Shown: one piece after another, positions 60,173 to 64,000 of the stretch
Position numbering within the stretch: the first letter of the stretch is position 1
How the letters are laid out: the number at the start of each line of letters is the position of its first letter
Assembly: GCA_032055545.1 (NCBI GenBank)
Contig: DAMBQR010000008.1
Coordinates: 30,451-94,450 of the forward strand
Reading direction: 5' to 3'
Length of the DNA stretch: 64,000 bases
Origin: Pseudescherichia sp032055545
GTDB taxonomy: Bacteria; Pseudomonadota; Gammaproteobacteria; Enterobacterales; Enterobacteriaceae
Notes under the pieces: generated by a model
The model's database searches: none
Seen by the model: only the letters and a program-made list of their open reading frames with translations
Told to the model about the DNA's origin: nothing
Program-made: the position numbers and the translations under genes

Positions 60173-62074
60173 ATGAAATTACAGAACTCTTTTCGCGACT
60201 ATACGGCTGAGTCCGCGCTGTTTGTGCGCCGGGCGATCGTCGCCTTTACAGGGATCCTGCTGCTCAGCGGCGTGCTTGTCGCTAACCTCTATAATCTGCA
60301 GATTGTTCGTCACACCGACTACCAGACGCGCTCCAACGAAAACCGCATCAAACTGGTGCCGATTGCGCCGAGCCGCGGCATCATCTATGACCGCAACGGT
60401 ATCCCGCTGGCGCTCAACCGGACCATCTATCAGGTGGAGATGATGCCCGAGAAGGTGGACAACGTGCAGCAGACGCTGGATGCGCTGCGGGACGTGGTCG
60501 ATCTCAACGATGACGACATCGCTAACTTCAAAAAAGAGCGCGCCCGCTCGCACCGCTTCACCTCGATTCCGGTGAAGTCCAACCTGACGGAAGTCCAGGT
60601 GGCGCGCTTTGCGGTAAACCAATACCGCTTCCCGGGAGTGGAAGTGAAAGGCTACAAGCGCCGCTTCTACCCCTACGGCTCTGCCCTCACTCACGTTATC
60701 GGCTACGTCTCAAAGATCAACGATAAAGACGTCGAGCGCCTCGACAAAGAGGGCATCCTCGCCAACTATGCGGCGACGCACGATATCGGCAAGCTGGGTA
60801 TTGAGCGCTACTACGAGAACGTGCTTCACGGCCAGACCGGTTATGAAGAGGTTGAGGTGAATAACCGTGGCCGCGTGATCCGCCAGCTGAAAGAGGTGCC
60901 GCCCCAGGCCGGGCATGACATCTACCTGACGCTGGATCTTAAGCTGCAAACCTATATTGAAACCCTGCTGGAGGGGAGCCGTGCGGCGGTGGTCGTGACC
61001 GATCCGCGCACCGGCGGCATTCTGTCGCTGGTCTCCATGCCAAGCTATAACCCGAACCTGTTTGTGGATGGTATCTCCAGCAAGGACTACAACGGCCTGC
61101 TGCACGATCCCAACACGCCGCTGATCAACCGTGCGACCCAGGGCGTCTACCCCCCGGCATCGACCGTTAAGCCTTACGTTGCGGTATCGGCCCTGAGCGC
61201 AGGGGTGATCACCCGTAATACCAGCCTGTTTGACCCCGGCTGGTGGCAGCTTCCCGGCTCCGAGAAGCGCTATCGCGACTGGAAAAAGTGGGGCCACGGC
61301 CATCTGAACGTCACTAAATCGCTGGAAGAGTCCGCCGATACCTTCTTCTACCAGGTCGCCTACGACATGGGGATCGATCGCCTCGGGGAGTGGATGGGCA
61401 AATTTGGTTACGGCCACTATACCGGTATCGACCTCTCGGAGGAGCGCTCCGGGAACATGCCTACCCGCGAGTGGAAGCTGAAACGCTTTAAGAAGCCCTG
61501 GTACCAGGGTGATACCATTCCGGTGGGCATTGGCCAGGGCTACTGGACGGCGACGCCTATCCAGATGAGCAAGGCGATGATGATCCTGATTAACGATGGC
61601 ATCGTCAAAGTGCCACACCTGTTAATGAGTACGGCTGAGAATGGCCAGCAGGTGCCGTGGAAGCAGCCAGAGCAGCAGCCGGTAGGCGATATCCACTCCG
61701 GCTACTGGGAGATCGCCAAAGACGGCATGTACGGCGTAGCCAACCGTGCTAACGGGACCGGGCACAAATACTTTGCCAACGCCCCCTACAAGGTAGCGGC
61801 CAAATCCGGTACGGCACAGGTGTTTGGCCTGAAGGCCAACGAAACCTATAACGCGCATAAAATTGCCGAACGCCTGCGTGACCATAAACTGATGACGGCG
61901 TTTGCCCCCTATGACAAACCCCAGGTAGCGGTGGCGATCATTCTGGAAAACGGCGGTGCCGGCCCGGCGGTCGGGACCATCATGCGCCAGATCCTCGACC
62001 ACATTATGCTGGGCGATAACAACACCGACCTGCCGGCGGAGAATCCGTCGTCAGCGGCGGCTGAGGACCAATAA
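60173..62074 (+). CDS. mrdA: Penicillin-binding protein 2 (transpeptidase, elongasome)
   Basis: 633-aa class B PBP (E. coli 633) that crosslinks peptidoglycan during rod elongation. One membrane span at about 20-42; the dimerisation/pedestal domain follows; the transpeptidase domain has the nucleophile Ser in YPPASTVKP near residue 330, the SxN-type SADTFFY near 385 and the KSGTAQVFG box near 545. It is 2 bp from mrdB, its glycosyltransferase partner. Confidence 0.98.
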   Translation: MKLQNSFRDYTAESALFVRRAIVAFTGILLLSGVLVANLYNLQIVRHTDYQTRSNENRIKLVPIAPSRGIIYDRNGIPLALNRTIYQVEMMPEKVDNVQQTLDALRDVVDLNDDDIANFKKERARSHRFTSIPVKSNLTEVQVARFAVNQYRFPGVEVKGYKRRFYPYGSALTHVIGYVSKINDKDVERLDKEGILANYAATHDIGKLGIERYYENVLHGQTGYEEVEVNNRGRVIRQLKEVPPQAGHDIYLTLDLKLQTYIETLLEGSRAAVVVTDPRTGGILSLVSMPSYNPNLFVDGISSKDYNGLLHDPNTPLINRATQGVYPPASTVKPYVAVSALSAGVITRNTSLFDPGWWQLPGSEKRYRDWKKWGHGHLNVTKSLEESADTFFYQVAYDMGIDRLGEWMGKFGYGHYTGIDLSEERSGNMPTREWKLKRFKKPWYQGDTIPVGIGQGYWTATPIQMSKAMMILINDGIVKVPHLLMSTAENGQQVPWKQPEQQPVGDIHSGYWEIAKDGMYGVANRANGTGHKYFANAPYKVAAKSGTAQVFGLKANETYNAHKIAERLRDHKLMTAFAPYDKPQVAVAIILENGGAGPAVGTIMRQILDHIMLGDNNTDLPAENPSSAAAEDQ

Positions 62075-62076
62075 CC

Positions 62077-63189
62077 ATGACGGATAATCCGAACAAAAGA
62101 TCGTTCTGGGATAAAATCCACATCGATCCGGCGCTGCTGCTGATCGTTCTCGCGCTGCTGTTCTATAGCGCCATCGTGATCTGGAGCGCCAGCGGCCAGG
62201 ATGTCGGCATGACCGAGCGCAAGATCGGCCAGATTGCCATGGGCCTGGTGGTGATGGTGGTGATGGCGCAGATCCCTCCGCGTGTCTACGAAGGCTGGGC
62301 GCCCTATCTCTACATCTTCTGCGTGATCCTGCTGGTGGCGGTTGACGCCTTCGGCGCAATCTCGAAAGGGGCCCAGCGCTGGCTCGATTTAGGCATCGTG
62401 CGTTTTCAGCCCTCAGAGATCGCTAAAATCGCCGTCCCGCTGATGGTGGCGCGCTTTATCAACCGCGACGTCTGTCCGCCGTCGCTGAAAAATACCGGTA
62501 TCGCGCTGGTGCTGATCTTCATGCCTACGTTGCTGGTTGCCGCGCAGCCGGACCTTGGCACCTCGATTCTTATCGCGCTTTCCGGTCTGTTTGTGCTCTT
62601 CCTGTCGGGCCTAAGCTGGCGGCTGATCGGCATTGCCGCCCTGCTGCTGGCGGCCTTTATCCCGATCCTCTGGTTCTTCCTGATGCACGACTATCAGCGT
62701 CAGCGGGTCATGATGCTGCTCGATCCGGAAACCGATCCGCTGGGAGCAGGCTATCATATTATTCAGTCTAAGATTGCCATTGGCTCCGGCGGTCTGCGTG
62801 GCAAGGGCTGGCTGCACGGTACCCAGTCGCAGCTCGAGTTTCTCCCCGAGCGCCACACCGACTTTATCTTTGCCGTACTCGGCGAGGAGCTGGGCCTGGT
62901 AGGGATCCTGATCCTACTGGCGCTCTACCTGCTGCTGATTATGCGCGGCCTGTGGATCGCCGCCCATGCGCAGACTACCTTTGGCCGCGTCATGGCCGGT
63001 GGCTTAATGCTGATTTTATTCGTTTACGTATTTGTAAATATCGGTATGGTGAGCGGTATCTTACCGGTAGTGGGGGTGCCCCTACCGTTAGTAAGCTACG
63101 GTGGCTCTGCCCTGATTGTGCTTATGGCCGGGTTTGGTATCGTCATGTCGATCCATACCCACAGAAAAATGTTGTCGAAAAGCGTATAA
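62077..63189 (+). CDS. mrdB: Rod shape-determining protein RodA
   Basis: 370-aa SEDS-family peptidoglycan glycosyltransferase (E. coli 370) with ten membrane segments. Conserved features are RWLDLGIVRFQPSEIAKIA near residue 95, AAQPDLGTSI near 152, GWLHGTQSQLEFLPERHTDF near 247 and the C-terminal GVPLPLVSYGGSALIV near 330. Confidence 0.98.
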   Translation: MTDNPNKRSFWDKIHIDPALLLIVLALLFYSAIVIWSASGQDVGMTERKIGQIAMGLVVMVVMAQIPPRVYEGWAPYLYIFCVILLVAVDAFGAISKGAQRWLDLGIVRFQPSEIAKIAVPLMVARFINRDVCPPSLKNTGIALVLIFMPTLLVAAQPDLGTSILIALSGLFVLFLSGLSWRLIGIAALLLAAFIPILWFFLMHDYQRQRVMMLLDPETDPLGAGYHIIQSKIAIGSGGLRGKGWLHGTQSQLEFLPERHTDFIFAVLGEELGLVGILILLALYLLLIMRGLWIAAHAQTTFGRVMAGGLMLILFVYVFVNIGMVSGILPVVGVPLPLVSYGGSALIVLMAGFGIVMSIHTHRKMLSKSV

Positions 63190-63199
63190 GAGGTTCGCA

Positions 63200-64000
63200 A
63201 TGCGAAAGCTTTGCCTTGCAGTTTGCGTAGCAGCAGGATTACTGACAGCGTGTTCAAGTACCGAGGAGAGCCAGCAGCCAACCGCTGCTGCGCCGCAGCC
63301 TGCGGTCTGTAACGGCCCGACGGTAGAGATCGGCGGGGCCGAACCCCGCTACGAGCCGCTGAACCCGTCGGTTAACCAGGACTACGAGCGCGATGGCAAG
63401 TCCTGGAAGATTGTGCAGGACACCTCGCGCTTCACCCAGGCTGGCCTTGCCGCCATCTACGATGCGGAGCCGGGCAGCAACCTGACCGCCTCCGGCGAAG
63501 CTTTCGACCCGATGCAGCTGACGGCGGCGCACCCGACCCTGCCGATCCCCAGCTACGCCCGTATTACCAACCTGTCTAACGGCCGGATGGTGGTGGTGCG
63601 CATCAACGATCGCGGCCCCTACGGTAATGACCGGGTCATCTCCCTCTCCCGCGCCGCGGCTGACAGGCTGAACAACTCCAACAACACCAAAGTACGTATC
63701 GATCCGATTATCGTCTCGCAGGATGGCTCCTTCTCCGGCCCCGGTACGGTCTGTACTACGATTGCCCAGCAGACCTACGCCCTGCCCGACCGTCCGGATC
63801 TGAGCGGCGGCATGGGCAGCGCCTCTTCTGCGCCGCAGCCGGCCCAGCCTGCTGGGGATGTTCGCCCTATCAGTAACGATACGCTGCAAAGCGACGGCGC
63901 CACCGGTGCGCCGGTGAGTGGCAGCGGCTTCCTTGGCGCACCGACCACGCTGGCCTCTGGCGTGCTGGAGGGCAACGAGCCGCCCGCGCAGGCGCAGCCA
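63200..64000 (+). CDS. rlpA: Lipoprotein RlpA, 3' end cut by window edge
   Basis: Septal-ring lipoprotein, 267 codons present and still open at the window end. The signal peptide ends in the lipobox LLTAC (Cys18). A double-psi beta-barrel domain at about 75-175 contains the family motif GEAFDPMQLTAAHPTLP and RINDRGPYGNDRVISLS; an Ala/Pro/Gln-rich linker follows. The C-terminal SPOR domain lies beyond the window. In some bacteria RlpA is a lytic transglycosylase on denuded glycan; in E. coli this is unproven. Confidence 0.93.
   Translation, partial: MRKLCLAVCVAAGLLTACSSTEESQQPTAAAPQPAVCNGPTVEIGGAEPRYEPLNPSVNQDYERDGKSWKIVQDTSRFTQAGLAAIYDAEPGSNLTASGEAFDPMQLTAAHPTLPIPSYARITNLSNGRMVVVRINDRGPYGNDRVISLSRAAADRLNNSNNTKVRIDPIIVSQDGSFSGPGTVCTTIAQQTYALPDRPDLSGGMGSASSAPQPAQPAGDVRPISNDTLQSDGATGAPVSGSGFLGAPTTLASGVLEGNEPPAQAQP

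Overview
The window is a draft-quality chromosomal segment of a high-GC member of the Enterobacteriaceae (Enterobacter/Leclercia/Lelliottia/Cedecea-like; genus not decidable here). Gene content and order follow the E. coli nei-to-rlpA region: nei-pxpACB-ybgI-phr-ybgA, ybfA/kdpFABCDE, speF, pgm-seqA, ybfF-ybfE-fldA-uof-fur, glnS-nagE/nagBAC, asnB, a tRNA array, ubiF/miaB-ybeZYX-lnt, gltIJKL, ybeL, leuS-lptE-holA-nadD-cobC, rsfS-rlmH-mrdAB-rlpA. A 129-base run of N lies in the tRNA array, so that locus is incompletely assembled.

Layout. 1-6424: minus-strand housekeeping genes (endonuclease VIII, 5-oxoprolinase subunits, Nif3-like YbgI, photolyase, a DUF523-DUF1722 protein, YbfA); the peptide transporter gene dtpD, which sits between phr and ybgI in E. 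coli, is absent. 6425-14544: high-affinity K+ system kdpFABC with its sensor kinase and regulator, behind a conserved KdpE box. 14545-16948: an orphan inducible ornithine decarboxylase without the potE antiporter and without a recognisable speFL leader peptide. 17007-22057: pgm/seqA and ybfF-ybfE-fldA-uof-fur.

22075-32095: an accessory carbohydrate island where E. coli carries chiPQ. Two divergent operons face a shared 341-bp control region: (minus) FGGY kinase and two short-chain dehydrogenases; (plus) split transketolase N and C subunits, a periplasmic sugar-binding protein, a DUF2291 lipoprotein, a double-domain ABC ATPase and a permease. The control region holds three copies of a 14-bp palindrome TGAATATATATTCA, two of them about 28 bp in front of the two first genes. 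No regulator gene is in the island. The island is bracketed by inverted copies of the same REP/BIME sequence. I infer a polyol (or branched/short ketose) route: import, oxidation to a ketose, phosphorylation, then transketolase cleavage into the pentose phosphate pool. The substrate is unknown. This is the most novel part of the window.

32161-64000: glnS, the GlcNAc regulon (nagE divergent from nagBAC; nagD/umpH missing), asnB, the Met/Gln tRNA cluster, ubiquinone and tRNA modification genes, ribosome/rRNA maturation genes (ybeZ-ybeY-ybeX), apolipoprotein N-acyltransferase, the glutamate/aspartate ABC transporter with a sigma54-type promoter, a C/A-rich GcvB-type target and the SroC sRNA, leuS and LPS/replication/NAD genes, and the rod-shape elongation cluster ending in a truncated rlpA at the window edge.
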